Assembly (NCBI RefSeq): GCF_001761485.1
Contig: NC_090772.1
Location: 620,001 to 684,000 of the forward strand
Length of the DNA stretch: 64,000 nt
From: Yarrowia lipolytica
Taxonomy: Eukaryota > Ascomycota > Dipodascomycetes > Dipodascales
Direction: 5' to 3'
Shown here in pieces: positions 40,260 through 50,721 of the stretch. The notes beneath the pieces are model-generated. The model saw only the letters and a list, made by a program, of their open reading frames with translations, was not told the DNA's origin and did no database searches. Numbering within the stretch: position 1 is the first letter of the stretch; each line of letters begins with the position of its first letter. Both the position numbers and the translations under genes were made by a program.

Positions 40260-42665
40260 TTTTGTATGTGTTGTGCTGTTTTTCGTAAAAGTCAAGAACC
40301 ACGATTTACTTTGCCAAAGAGGGTTGGCTGGGAGAGTGGGGTGGAATAGGGTTGGGAGCTGTTTTAGGAAGGTTTGACAAAACAGGACAGCAGTCACATC
40401 ACGTGTCGGGAGATGTGAGAACGTTTAAGTTAGCAGAAACTGTGCTGATGGTAGAATGAAATGATGTAGAAGAAATTGTATTAATTTTTCGATTGGTTCC
40501 CTGATTATTTTTGGGATTATAGTGGAGCGTATGTGTTTTTCTCTTTCTAATGGTATGATTTCCAGGTAAACATTTCGTCTCCCCGTGGTGAATTTTTTTC
40601 TGTTTTTTTCGGGTACCAAATTAAACGCACAAAAACGAGAATAAATTGTTTTTTTTGTTTCTGGTGGGGCCCAACGTGTTGGTGGGCAACGGGAAAGAAG
40701 TTGGGGACGCTCACCAGTGCTTCCACGATGTCTGGAGTCCTCGTCTTGTCTTTATTCCTGTGTCTTTGGTGTCAATCTATTGTATTGTTCTATTTCTATT
40801 GATTGACCGGATTATATCCGACATCGCGAGTAATTCCAACATTAACTCGAGAAAAATCGGGAAAATTAAGAACCAATCATATCACATTAGAACTAGCAAA
40901 ACCTCTTCTTGTCCCTGGTGAATCGACTGGTCGCCTGACATTCGTTTCTGCTCACGTATACGTCCAATCTCAGTATACAAATGTATCGACCCATCTTCAT
41001 TTGGTGTCATGCGACTCTCATACTGATCTTCACTTCGCGAAACTGTCCTGTTTCAAACTGTGGGTTCAATATTTCATCCACAGCATGGATGGGTCGGGTC
41101 ACGTGGACGTGCGTCTCTCATGTGTATTTTGCGTATATCTGGAGTCATCACTTACTGGTCGTGGAATCGTGGTCGCGTGGTGGTCGTGTGGAGGTTGTGT
41201 GAATATGCATGTGTTCGTGGATCACGTGATATCGGGCCCTTGTAGGCCGGCGATCACGTGACCCTACCTTGCATGTGGATACATCTGGTATTCGGCGGCC
41301 ACGTGGTTATCCATCCTCTCTTCATCATATACCGACCTCAATTAACCAGTATAATGGTCTGAGATCTGTTACCATACTGTATGACTAATCAGAGAATATG
41401 TTCCATTTTTTATTACAAAGCAAACAAGACGTACAGTGGATCCACCACCACCTCCCAGAAAAATTTGGATTCTCTGGCTTCTCCGGAACTCCATTTCTGT
41501 GCCGTCGTATCAGCAGCTATCCTTCAACTACTTCTCAACAACCTCGTAACTGGTCAGAAGGTAAGGAGGTGCCCAACACAGGGCATAGTAGGAGCTACCA
41601 GTAGGGAGACAGCGTAAATACGAATAGGACAGGGATAACCCCAGAAAGAAAGAAAGACCCATCCATCCTACACCGACTGCACCTGCTCCAGAACCAGACT
41701 CTTAATCTGTGTCCGGACCATCTCACCAACACTTGTCCAAGTGACAGAGCCAGTACTCAACCCGAATACGCCCAGCTCACGTTCACACAACACCAAGCGG
41801 CCAACGGACACGAGGACGAGTCAGCAAGCTCATTTTTATCTCCGCGTAACTAAAATTGGGCGTCGCCATCTCCCTGGAACACGCTCAACACACGGTACAG
41901 CACAGGGTTAGAGGTTTGCGTCATAAAGTGCTCATCGGCGTGAGTTTAGTGTAGACTTTATGTGGAGTTGAGCAGGAGACTAGAATGTGATAGGGAAAGG
42001 AAAGAGAGAAATGGAAAACAGCACCAGAGTCAGCGAGTCGAGAGGAATAAAATGGTGGTTTTATATTTTCCAGAAAATGCACATATCGCAAGATAAAGTA
42101 GACATCCACCCCTGATCTGAAACCCTACCAATTCCCAACGTGGCAAGTGGGTCGAGTTACTTTTGTATGCAGACAATTTCGGGGTTAACATATTTACGGG
42201 TCGTAAAATGGACATATTCGAGAGATAAATAGTGATTTCTGCTCAGCTCCGCAAGGGGTAGATTTTGGTATCCTCAGATTTCAAATATCTCGCCTCCCCA
42301 TTCCCCCCATGTCACATTCTACCATCCACTCAAAGTTCACCACACCCAACGTGGGTTATACTATAACCATAATTGAGATGGGCGGAAAAATGGTGATAAG
42401 TCCAGGAAGCTGAAAAATGCTCCAATTTTTAGTTTGAAAACAGAACTAGGATCCTGAAAGCAATACGAGAACAACTATACATTTATAATCCCCCTACACC
42501 TCCCAGATCACATCACAAAAGCGATGCGATCTGTTCTCCCAACGAAGCTTATTTTAGTCCGTCTGCATGAGTCACTATAACTGGTTTTTCAGATCATGAC
42601 CCAGTCTACTTATACACCACTACGTGACGCAAACACACACAACTACTCACACAACTACTCACACA
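40260..42665. other. Intergenic between RPS28 and HIS1
   Basis: About 2.4 kb with the divergent RPS28 and HIS1 promoters. Four CACGTG hexamers cluster at 41100-41305. Just before HIS1 a 12-base ACAACTACTCAC repeat fills the leader. No gene recognised. Confidence 0.5.
42568..42574 (+). promoter_or_regulatory. Gcn4-type site upstream of HIS1
   Basis: TGAGTCA, the exact core bound by Gcn4/CPC1 bZIP factors, 92 bases before the HIS1 start. Fits general amino-acid control of histidine synthesis; binding itself is inferred. Confidence 0.7.
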
Positions 42666-43556
42666 ATGGATCTCGTCAACAATCTCAACGACCGACTTCT
42701 CTTCGCCGTCCCCAAGAAGGGCCGACTCTACGAGAAGGCCGTGGAGCTGCTCAAGGGCTCGGACATCCAGTTCCACAGACACAACCGACTGGATATCGCT
42801 CTTTCCACCAACCTGCCTCTGGCTCTGGTGTTCCTGCCTGCTGCCGATATCCCCCGATTCGTCGGAGAGGGTCGGGTTGCTCTTGGAATCACCGGAATCG
42901 ACCAGGTCCGAGAGGCCAAGATGGATGTCGAGAACGCCCTTGATCTGAACTTTGGCTCGTGTAAGCTGCAGGTCCAAGTGCCCGAGAAGGGCCCCTACAC
43001 CGACCCCAAGCAGCTGATCGGAAAGAGCATTGTCACTTCCTTCACCTCTCTGGCCGAGGAGTACTTTGCCGAGCTGGAGGGCGTCCCCGTCAAGGACATT
43101 ACCACCAACATCAAGTTTGTCGGAGGCTCTGTGGAGGCCGCCTGTGCCCTGGGAGTTGCCGACGGTATCATCGATCTGGTCGAGTCCGGAGAGACCATGC
43201 GAGCTGCCGGTCTTAAGCCCATTGCCACTGTGCTCGAGACGTCTGCCTCTCTGATTGTGTCCAAGAATCCCTCTCACCCCGAGCTGGTCCAGATGATCAA
43301 GAGCCGAATCGAAGGTGTTCTTGCCGCCAACAAGTACGTTCTGTGCAACTACAACGCTCCCAGAGACAAGCTAGACGCTCTTCTCAAGATCACACCCGGC
43401 CGAAGAGCCGCCACCGTGTCTCCTCTGGACGACGAGGGATGGTGCGCCGTTTCCTCCATGGCTGAGAAGAAGAAGATTGCCCAGATTATGGACGAGCTGA
43501 AGAAGGAGGGTGCTAGTGACATTCTGGTGTTTAGCATTTCCAACTGTCGTGTTTAA
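42666..43556 (+). CDS. HIS1: ATP phosphoribosyltransferase (296 aa)
   Basis: First step of histidine synthesis: ATP plus PRPP gives phosphoribosyl-ATP. The hisG core is seen from LLFAVPKKGRLYEKAVELLKG onward, with LPAADIPRFV, GITGIDQV, and the PRPP-binding stretch VGGSVEAACALGVADGIIDL. It is followed by the C-terminal regulatory domain (YNAPRDKLDALLKITPGRR onward) that senses histidine. Length equals S. cerevisiae His1 (297). I start at 42666 rather than at the in-frame ATG at 42624 because the latter only adds a Thr/His leader coded by a repeat. A Gcn4 site lies 92 bases upstream. Cytosolic. Codon use is strongly biased, as for a well-expressed gene. Confidence 0.96.
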   Translation: MDLVNNLNDRLLFAVPKKGRLYEKAVELLKGSDIQFHRHNRLDIALSTNLPLALVFLPAADIPRFVGEGRVALGITGIDQVREAKMDVENALDLNFGSCKLQVQVPEKGPYTDPKQLIGKSIVTSFTSLAEEYFAELEGVPVKDITTNIKFVGGSVEAACALGVADGIIDLVESGETMRAAGLKPIATVLETSASLIVSKNPSHPELVQMIKSRIEGVLAANKYVLCNYNAPRDKLDALLKITPGRRAATVSPLDDEGWCAVSSMAEKKKIAQIMDELKKEGASDILVFSISNCRV

Positions 43557-44423
43557 GCATCATTGGGCGATCGAATTGGAGGACTGGATGCGGAACCTAA
43601 GTCAATCTGGCTCAAGAGAATCTCGATGGATTCACACCACAACTGTACAATAAGTACCGCTTGTACACCACCTGTATGTATAGATATGAATAGATGATAT
43701 TAGTAAATATGAATATGAATCCGAATGGGGATTCTGGTTTGTGGGAGAAGAGAAACAATAACGGGTTCGGTGGATAGGGACCTCGAGTAGAAGAGGAAGA
43801 GAGAGAAGTCAATGCGACATTCCACAAGTACAAGTACAAGTACGAGTAGTCCCTTTGGTTTCTATAACGCACTTCTCTGACTGTTGAGCTTTTGTAGACA
43901 TTTCACTGCCCAGCATTTAAAAGCTGCAAGCAATCGCCTTAATGAACATAGAGGGAGGGGGACCTATGCTGTATCGCACACTACCTGACGATAAAATTGG
44001 GAACTAGCGTCAATATATATAGCACTACCTGTGCACCTCTTATGCCAACCCTTGGAAGGAACCCCTACATGAACATGTAAGATACTGCACGGTACATACT
44101 TCATAATAGTAATAGTCAATATAACTAATATACGAGTTCACGATTGAACTTGTGGTATGTAGTGAAGTCCGAATAATCACCCAGTCTTTATGTTGATATG
44201 TCGGTAACCACATCTAGGGCATTCCAACTCGGTTCTATACATCTCTTGCTCCCCAACACCATTTTTCCCTTGTTTTTTTCCTATGACGTACCGAACCTGA
44301 TCATTTTTTTATATTAATTTTACGTATTATCTTCAAAACCTCCATATCACGTATTTTTTCGCCGGAAAGTGGCTCCAGTTTTGTCCTCTAACACTCCCAA
44401 GTTTTGCCGGAACTCCACACACT
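43557..44423. other. Intergenic between HIS1 and tRNA-Trp
   Basis: About 870 bases, no gene seen. ACAAGT is repeated three times at 43824-43841. Confidence 0.5.
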
Positions 44424-44511
44424 GATGTGGTGGCTCAATGGTAGAGCTTTCGACTCCAGTCTTGATACGGTTGTAATCGAAGGGTTGCAGGTTCAATTCC
44501 TGTCCATGTCA
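44424..44511 (+). tRNA. tRNA-Trp(CCA) with intron
   Basis: GATGTGG pairs with CCATGTC with two G-T wobbles. The D-arm is TGGCTCAATGGTAGAGC and the anticodon arm TTCGACTCCA has CCA. An intron of about 16 bases follows position 37, and TCGAA closes the stem. The T-arm is GCAGGTTCAATTCCTGT. It matches yeast tRNA-Trp closely. No T-run follows until 44579, 68 bases on. Confidence 0.92.
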
Positions 44512-45062
44512 AGTTCGCAAGAACTGGCAGTGGAGGAACATATGTGGGTTTAATTCCCATAGCTTCTAGCTGATCAGTGTTTTTTTGCAACATATCGTGA
44601 AACGGGATGTTGCTGTAGCGTTTTTTTGAGGCCTCACTCGTATGAGAAGAGCTAGAAACCATTTATTCGATCGGCCATACGACAGGAAAGTGAGCAAAAA
44701 AGTCCCGTATTTAATGCGGGCAGTATTTCAGCTTTTGGATGAGTAATCAAATGACATACATCACACACAGAAGATACAATAATGACGGTAAGGAGAAGAT
44801 GAGCTCACCAGATAATTATTTAGGCAAGGGAGACAGTGATTATAACTTTACTATTTTCTCAGATCCCTGGTTCGCATATGGATATACTTGTCGATTACTC
44901 CGGTACACACTGAAGGCCAGAATGCTCTATATTCTGGTTGTAAGACACATTTTAGAAAGAGGAGGAGTTTTAAAATCCACTGTAGAAACATTCAATTATA
45001 TTAAAAAAGAATCCTACACCTTCTCCATATCCACCAAAGTCATCTAAACACGTTTCCGAATG
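44512..45062. other. Intergenic after tRNA-Trp
   Basis: Contains a GTTC-GCAA-GAAC mini-hairpin at 44513-44524 and a seven-T run near 44579. A 102-codon frame at 44739-45047 was not accepted. Confidence 0.5.
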
Positions 45063-45548
45063 TCAACTCTTGGAAATCATCTCCACCATGTCTCTGGATT
45101 CCGCCAGGATGCGCAGTTCTTTATTGAAACCTTCAAAGTCTGCCTGTATCTTCTGATAGTACTTGGTATAGCACATCGCTCTTGCTCCTGCCCCTGAGAA
45201 TCTCTCTCCGTGTCTCAAGATACATTTTTGTGAGTCATTTTGGGAGCGAACAATCTCAAAGTAGTGTTCATGAGACATGAACCACTTGTGTTTCTCGTAC
45301 CAAGTCCATTTCAAAACACTTGGAGATGCCAGCATGATCACAGGTGCATAGTGAAGTTCTCCTTGGTCCATTGTAAGTTGTTCTCCTACCAGAGAGAGAT
45401 AATAGGTTGATTTGTGGGATAGTGGCGGAGGTCCCGAGATGGAGATCCACGAATTCCATTTATGGTAGTTGTTGAAATCAAACAGAATGGCCGAAACCGA
45501 CTCTGGAGAAGCGTCAATTGTGATTTCAGTGCGAATGGTGACAGGCAT
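45063..45548 (-). CDS. SRPBCC/START-like domain protein (161 aa)
   Basis: Reads MPVTIRTEITIDASPESVSA, then FDFNNYHKWNSWI, APVIMLASPSVLKWTWYEKHKW, HEHYFEIVRS, and a long C-terminal helix FEGFNKELRILAES. This order of N-terminal strand, the W-x-x-W loop and terminal helix is the helix-grip fold of the polyketide-cyclase/SRPBCC superfamily, which binds hydrophobic ligands. Small fungal members of this kind have no fixed function. A TATA-like TATATA lies at 45593-45598. The frame also has ATGs at 45572 and 45566, but they lie only about 20 bases past it, so I prefer 45548. No signal peptide or membrane span. Confidence 0.78.
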   Translation of the reverse strand: MPVTIRTEITIDASPESVSAILFDFNNYHKWNSWISISGPPPLSHKSTYYLSLVGEQLTMDQGELHYAPVIMLASPSVLKWTWYEKHKWFMSHEHYFEIVRSQNDSQKCILRHGERFSGAGARAMCYTKYYQKIQADFEGFNKELRILAESRDMVEMISKS

Positions 45549-46525
45549 GGGGGTGAAGAAAAACATACACATGGTACGACTGAACTGAGGGGTATATATT
45601 GACGATCATTGAGCCGCTTGCGAGTATAAAAGGTCTCTGGTTTCGTAAGGTATGTCATCGTTTACATTCCACTAAAGCGGCTGATCCAGACCGTACAGTA
45701 TGTACCCGTAGTATGTACAGTAGTGTCAATATCTTGCCAACGCAATCAGACGTTAGATTTGGAGCTGATAGACTGGCACTTAATGACAATAGGGGAGAAT
45801 AAAGCCGTCAAAATTGAACTCATAGTGTATAATTTTCCACTGCTTATTTTACACCTCCTTGATGTCCACAAGATACCCTGCCTCCCATTCCGATGCGTGA
45901 CCATGTAACACGAGAAACCCATACAAACAGCACAGAGAATATCACCAGTCTTCACCTACCACCAGTTCAGGTGCTGTAAAGAAACGGGTGGCAAACGTCT
46001 CAAAAGTGTCCAAACGATATTGAGTGGCAATTCTGAACCAATAAATAGTACCATTTAAGATGTGACGTTGTTTGTATATACAACTGAATTTGAAGTGTAT
46101 AGCCCTGCTTCGAAAGATTTTTTTGAACAATTGAGAAGTAGACGAACAAGAGAGAGTTGATACTCTGATAGCTGCCAACCATTTATACCCATTGTATCCT
46201 TTAGAGCTCCCAAAAAGCTCCCCTCTGGGATATTTTATCCTCCCTCATTCTCAGAGCTATTAATAGCAAGGTTGGAGATACGACACCATGGTCCAAAAAT
46301 AGTCCAATATCGTTAAAACGTTTTCGGCACAGCCACAGCCGTGTGGTTCCTGGACGCGTTACATTAAACAAATGATTCATCTGTTGACAACAATCGACTA
46401 TATTCACGGAGATCGGAGTTGCTTTTACTCCGAGCAACCTGGACTAATTACTGCATACAATAGATGAACTTGTATTGGATCTACCGATACTGGTACAGTA
46501 TGTACTTGTACTATACAGAAAACAC
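45549..46525. other. Intergenic between the SRPBCC and ARO8-like genes
   Basis: About 980 bases, no gene recognised. Confidence 0.5.
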
Positions 46526-48124
46526 CTACTTCTGCTTAATCTCACCCTCCTCAAAAAGCCGGTCCACCGCCTTACCCAATCGCTTGATAGCCTCGTCGAG
46601 CAGATCGGGATCCTCATAGGCAAAAGTGAGTCGAATGAACTTGGCCGTTTGACGCAGCTCTTCGGAAGCAGCCATATTGGATCCAGAAACAATCAGAACT
46701 CCTTCCTCGATTCCAAGCTCCACCAGTCGCGACTGGTAGGGAAGAGTGACGCCATTAAACGACGAAGACGCAATCTTATCAAAATGAACAAGCGCAGACA
46801 CAAACATACCACAGACAGGCGTGATGTAGGTGATCTTGGACTGGTCGAGCTTGTCCAGCTGGGCTAGAAGGTGGTTTCGTCGCTCCAGATACTGGTTTCG
46901 CAACAGAAGACACCAACGCAACCAGCCCTCAAGACCCCAAGAGTGAGCAATGTTGTTGATCAGCAGCTGAGAAACGCCGGAAGCGGCCCGGGTTGAAAGA
47001 GAAGTGTATAGAGATAGCTTCTCAATGAAGTTGACGTGACTGACAATCCACCCAAGTCGAAGTCCCGGAGAAAATACCTTGGAGAAAGTGTCAATTCGAA
47101 CAACCAGTCCTACATCATCAATGGTGAGGTAAGAGGGAGCGATCAAGGAGGTGTAATGGTCGATATCAGCCTTGGAGATGTCGGATTCACGTGCCTCAGA
47201 GTCGACAGACTCGTCATGAGCCTTCTCCGGAGTGTTCAGAGACTTGGAGGAGTTGCCGTTGGTGAATTTCTTGTTGTAGGACTCGTAGGCCAGGGCTCCG
47301 TAGGGATCATCTTCGATGATGACGATCCCATGTTCTTTCAGAACAGCATAGATTGCTTTACGTCTCTCCAGAGACTGGGAGACTCCGTAGGGATTCTGGC
47401 CAGAAGGAACACTATACAGAACTCGGGGTTTGGGTCCCTGCTTGGCCTCATCCCAGTTTTCAAGGATCCGTTTGAGACCAGTCACGTCGAGTCCCTCGTC
47501 ATAATCTAGCTTGATGGGAACAAGAATACCTCCGACAGATTTAATGTTGTCAAAGGAGGGAGAGAAGCAGTACTCCTCAACAAGGACATGGTCTCCAGGG
47601 TTAATGAGCAGGTCCACGGCCTTGTGAATACCGTCTCCACCGCCATTGGTGATGATCACGTTCCAGTCCTTCTCGTCCAGCTTGGGGGGATGGAGGCGCT
47701 TGGTGAGGGCCGTCACAAATTTCTTGAGCTGCGGGTGACCATCTTGTTCGCCGTACTGGAGAGATCGCTCGAGAGTCAGCTGGCCGCCATTGCCGTTTGT
47801 CGCAGTTTCCAGCGACTCGGCAAACTTGAGGATCTTGAGGTTCTGGCTCAACCGGGTGCTATTCTCGGTGATGTCGGGGAACTCGACCAGTCCTGGCTTG
47901 GAAAACAGAGTCGCAGCAGGCACAAATCGAGGTCGGGGATTGGGACTGGTGGTCAGATTGACGGTGATCTCGTCAATGGGGAACCCAATGGGGTTGGGAA
48001 GACCTCCAGAGATGAAAATCGGGTTGGAATGGGGTTTGGTTGTCTTGGCCGTCTGGTTGAGCGTGAAATGGGAATGAGACCGGGCCTTTGAACGGTCAGA
48101 AATGAACTTGTCGTGGAAGGACAT
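46526..48124 (-). CDS. Aromatic/aminoadipate aminotransferase, ARO8-like (532 aa)
   Basis: PLP-dependent fold type I enzyme, class I/II. Seen: GGLPNPIGFP (40-49), the nucleotide-binding-like NGGGDGIHKA (160-169), SGQNPYG (241-247), EDDPYGAL (271-278) and the PLP lysine Lys349 in DTFSKVFSPGLRLGW. The enzyme transfers the amino group between 2-oxoglutarate and phenylalanine, tyrosine or tryptophan, and in some fungi 2-aminoadipate in lysine synthesis. The GGLPNP and SKVFSPGLRLGW blocks are typical of Aro8-type enzymes. A Ser/Glu/Lys insertion at about residues 289-320 is not part of the core fold. No clear mitochondrial leader, so probably cytosolic. The promoter carries TGTGTAACCG repeats. Confidence 0.9.
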   Translation of the reverse strand: MSFHDKFISDRSKARSHSHFTLNQTAKTTKPHSNPIFISGGLPNPIGFPIDEITVNLTTSPNPRPRFVPAATLFSKPGLVEFPDITENSTRLSQNLKILKFAESLETATNGNGGQLTLERSLQYGEQDGHPQLKKFVTALTKRLHPPKLDEKDWNVIITNGGGDGIHKAVDLLINPGDHVLVEEYCFSPSFDNIKSVGGILVPIKLDYDEGLDVTGLKRILENWDEAKQGPKPRVLYSVPSGQNPYGVSQSLERRKAIYAVLKEHGIVIIEDDPYGALAYESYNKKFTNGNSSKSLNTPEKAHDESVDSEARESDISKADIDHYTSLIAPSYLTIDDVGLVVRIDTFSKVFSPGLRLGWIVSHVNFIEKLSLYTSLSTRAASGVSQLLINNIAHSWGLEGWLRWCLLLRNQYLERRNHLLAQLDKLDQSKITYITPVCGMFVSALVHFDKIASSSFNGVTLPYQSRLVELGIEEGVLIVSGSNMAASEELRQTAKFIRLTFAYEDPDLLDEAIKRLGKAVDRLFEEGEIKQK

Positions 48125-48261
48125 GCTGGAAACAGTGATGATATAGTTGGTGTAACTGTAACTGTACGTGCTTTCAAAAATGTAGCTGAATGAAGCTGTC
48201 TACCTGGGGACCGGAATCAGAAAATGACAAATGGGGGCCGATTGAGTGGATTCCGTGACTG

Positions 48262-48350
48262 TTGTTTGTGTAACCGCGTTGTCTGTGTAACCGCGTCGTC
48301 TGTGTAACCGTGTCGCTTAGATAACCGCGTTGTTTGTGGTTTGTGTAACT
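48262..48350. repeat. Imperfect 17-18-bp repeats (TGTGTAACCGCGT core)
   Basis: Four to five degenerate copies 140-225 bases upstream of the ARO8-like start. The TGTGTAAC core is also present twice before the MFS gene at 9950-9968. Confidence 0.85.
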
Positions 48351-48986
48351 AGATTGGAGTTTCTCTCTCCCTCAATTGGCGCCAACGTGTCTCCGGCAAA
48401 CAGGTGGCTTATAAAGACACACAACAAACGGCATCATTACAAATAAGGTTGTTATCAAACCGACTATCGGAATCCGAAAATGTCAGAAGCGGGGTAATAC
48501 CTCCGGGTTAACTGCTGTAGGGATGAAAATGAAATTGTAGACTAATTGAGACACAAAGTTTTGAAAAAACGTGTCGGTTTTATCACAGCTCGCCAGAAAC
48601 ACCATTAATGAGACTTATTCCGTCACCAAAAGCCACATGCATGATAAGGTAACCTGCACTGCGGGTGACGTGATCCTGAAATGGAAAGTATATCCGTGGG
48701 GTGAACGGGGAAGGATATTGCGATTCTGACCGTTCCAGTTTATTGGCACCAACACCAGGATCACGTGGTTTGTTTCAACATTCTTGTAGGACCAAAACTC
48801 ATCCTGTGACACCACTCCATTGTAAGATGGATTAGATAAGCCCAGTTGAACTCAGAAATGTGGCAAACGACATTATTGTATCTTAGGAACAACATTTCGG
48901 GGGTCTCGGACATCCAAGCCACCTAAGAGGGAGTATTGGGGGTGATTGGTACGATCTTCGGAATCGGTTGTCTGTGCTGGTGATGG

Positions 48987-49034
48987 TTTTTTTTTTTTTT
49001 TTTCCCCCTTTTTTTTTCCTTTTTTTTTTCTTTC
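48987..49034 (+). repeat. 48-base homopyrimidine tract
   Basis: T-run of 17, then C5, T9-10, CC, another T-run and CTTTC: no purine for about 48 bases. Confidence 0.9.
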
Positions 49035-49499
49035 GATTCGTCGAAGAAGGAATATGAACTGGAAAGGTTCCCCAATTGGAACAGTGAGTATATCGACTAC
49101 GCTGATTCTGAATGGATAGCCGAGGTATAGGTGACGTGCGTACTACGTTTTCCACAAGGTCCGTCTGAAAGCTGTGGTATTTTTGCAAGTAGAGAATGGA
49201 GTAATGTACTCGTAACTATTGTTCCAACTGGAGTATCCGTTTTAGTTGTTAGTTAGTTGGAACTGAAAATGTCATGGAAACCATCATAAATAGTAATTTT
49301 TCGAGAAACTAACACTCAGAAAAAGTAAAGAGAGTATAATTAGCGATATTAACCGTTTTTTCAGAAACAAAATTGCCCTAAATATACCAATATCACCGAC
49401 TGGTAGTCCCCTTCCCATCGTGCGGCTCATCAATTAATAAGCTTTCCAACCCGACCATGCAGCTTTTGTATCTCAGTCAGTTTTTCAGACAACAGCACA

Positions 49500-50570
49500 A
49501 TGACGACTTATCTGAGCTTGGGACTGGAAGGCAGCGCCAACAAACTGGGGGTGGGCGTAATCAAACACACGGTGACGGATGCCAACGCCGAAAACGGCTT
49601 TTCCACCGACATTCTGTCCAACATTCGAGACACCTACATCACTCCTCCAGGCGAGGGATTCTTGCCACGAGACACAGCTCGTCACCACCGAAACTGGGTG
49701 GTTCGAATCATCAAACGGGCACTCGACGAGGCCAAGATATCCGACCCTACAAAACTGCATTGCATTTCGTTCACCCAGGGTCCCGGTATGGGGGCTCCTT
49801 TGCAGAGCGTGGTGATTGCTGCACGAACCATTGCTCAAATGTGGGGAGTTCCGCTTGTGGGCGTCAACCATTGCGTGGGACACATTGAGATGGGCCGAAC
49901 TATCACGGGCGCCACAAACCCCGTGGTTCTGTACGTCTCTGGAGGAAATACACAAGTGATTGCGTACTCCAAACAGCGATATCGAATCTTTGGAGAGACT
50001 CTTGATATTGCTGTCGGTAACTGCTTGGATCGGTTTGCACGGGTGCTGAAGATCCCCAACGCCCCCTCACCAGGATACAATATCGAGCAGCTAGCCAAGA
50101 AGGGCAAAAAGTACGTTCCATTGCCATACACCGTCAAGGGCATGGACCTGAGCATGTCTGGTGTGTTGCAGTTTGTGGAGTCTCTGGCAAAGCGGTTTCA
50201 GGCAGGAGATCTGGTGGTTGATGGACATCAGGTGACCGCCGAAGATCTGTGCTTTTCGCTACAAGAAACGCTCTTTGCCATGCTCGTCGAAATCACTGAA
50301 AGAGCCATGGCCCATGTCAACTCTCAGCAAGTACTTATTGTGGGAGGTGTTGGGTGCAACGAGCGACTCCAGGAGATGATGGGAATCATGGCACGTGACC
50401 GAAACGGCTCCGTCTACGCCACCGACGAGCGTTTCTGCATCGATAACGGTATCATGATTGCCCATGCTGGTCTTCTGGCATGGAGACAGGGCTTTGAGAC
50501 GAAAATGGAAAAGACCCAGTGCACTCAGAGATTCAGAACTGACGAGGTACTGGTAGATTGGAGAGTTTAA
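49500..50570 (+). CDS. KAE1: tRNA threonylcarbamoyladenosine synthase subunit KAE1 (356 aa)
   Basis: Catalytic subunit of the KEOPS/EKC complex, which makes t6A37 on tRNAs that read ANN codons. Matches S. cerevisiae Kae1 along its length: [13 protein letters not shown] (8-20), [17 protein letters not shown], the metal-binding histidines H124 and H128 in [21 protein letters not shown] (147-156), [25 protein letters not shown] and the C-terminal [13 protein letters not shown] and CIDNGIMIA. No mitochondrial leader, unlike Qri7. An ATG at 49457 out of frame precedes the start in the leader. It ends 151 bases from the stop of the convergent SEC20. Several tRNAs in this window (Ile, Lys) read ANN codons. 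Confidence 0.96.
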   Translation: MTTYLSLGLEGSANKLGVGVIKHTVTDANAENGFSTDILSNIRDTYITPPGEGFLPRDTARHHRNWVVRIIKRALDEAKISDPTKLHCISFTQGPGMGAPLQSVVIAARTIAQMWGVPLVGVNHCVGHIEMGRTITGATNPVVLYVSGGNTQVIAYSKQRYRIFGETLDIAVGNCLDRFARVLKIPNAPSPGYNIEQLAKKGKKYVPLPYTVKGMDLSMSGVLQFVESLAKRFQAGDLVVDGHQVTAEDLCFSLQETLFAMLVEITERAMAHVNSQQVLIVGGVGCNERLQEMMGIMARDRNGSVYATDERFCIDNGIMIAHAGLLAWRQGFETKMEKTQCTQRFRTDEVLVDWRV

Positions 50571-50721
50571 CACACACTCACAAGGAGTATGTATGGTATA
50601 TATAAGTGTAATAATACACTGTAACGAGTACATGACGGTATGTACCTGTATTTAATGGTCGTGACTTTGATCATTGTATTACATTAGCTACAGTATTGCT
50701 TTTTTTTGCGAGTTTGGAGCT

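Larger units (their letters stand above)
48125..49499. other. Intergenic: divergent promoters of ARO8-like and KAE1 genes
   Basis: About 1.4 kb. Contains TGTGTAACCGCGT-type repeats (48262-48350) and a long pyrimidine tract (48987-49034). No gene recognised. Confidence 0.5.

Noticed and set aside
44739-45047. 102-codon frame after tRNA-Trp
   Set aside because: AT-rich codons and no family; could be chance.
49457-49888. Frame starting 43 bases before KAE1 and overlapping it
   Set aside because: Out of frame with KAE1, whose match to yeast Kae1 is full-length; the upstream ATG is at most a leader ATG.
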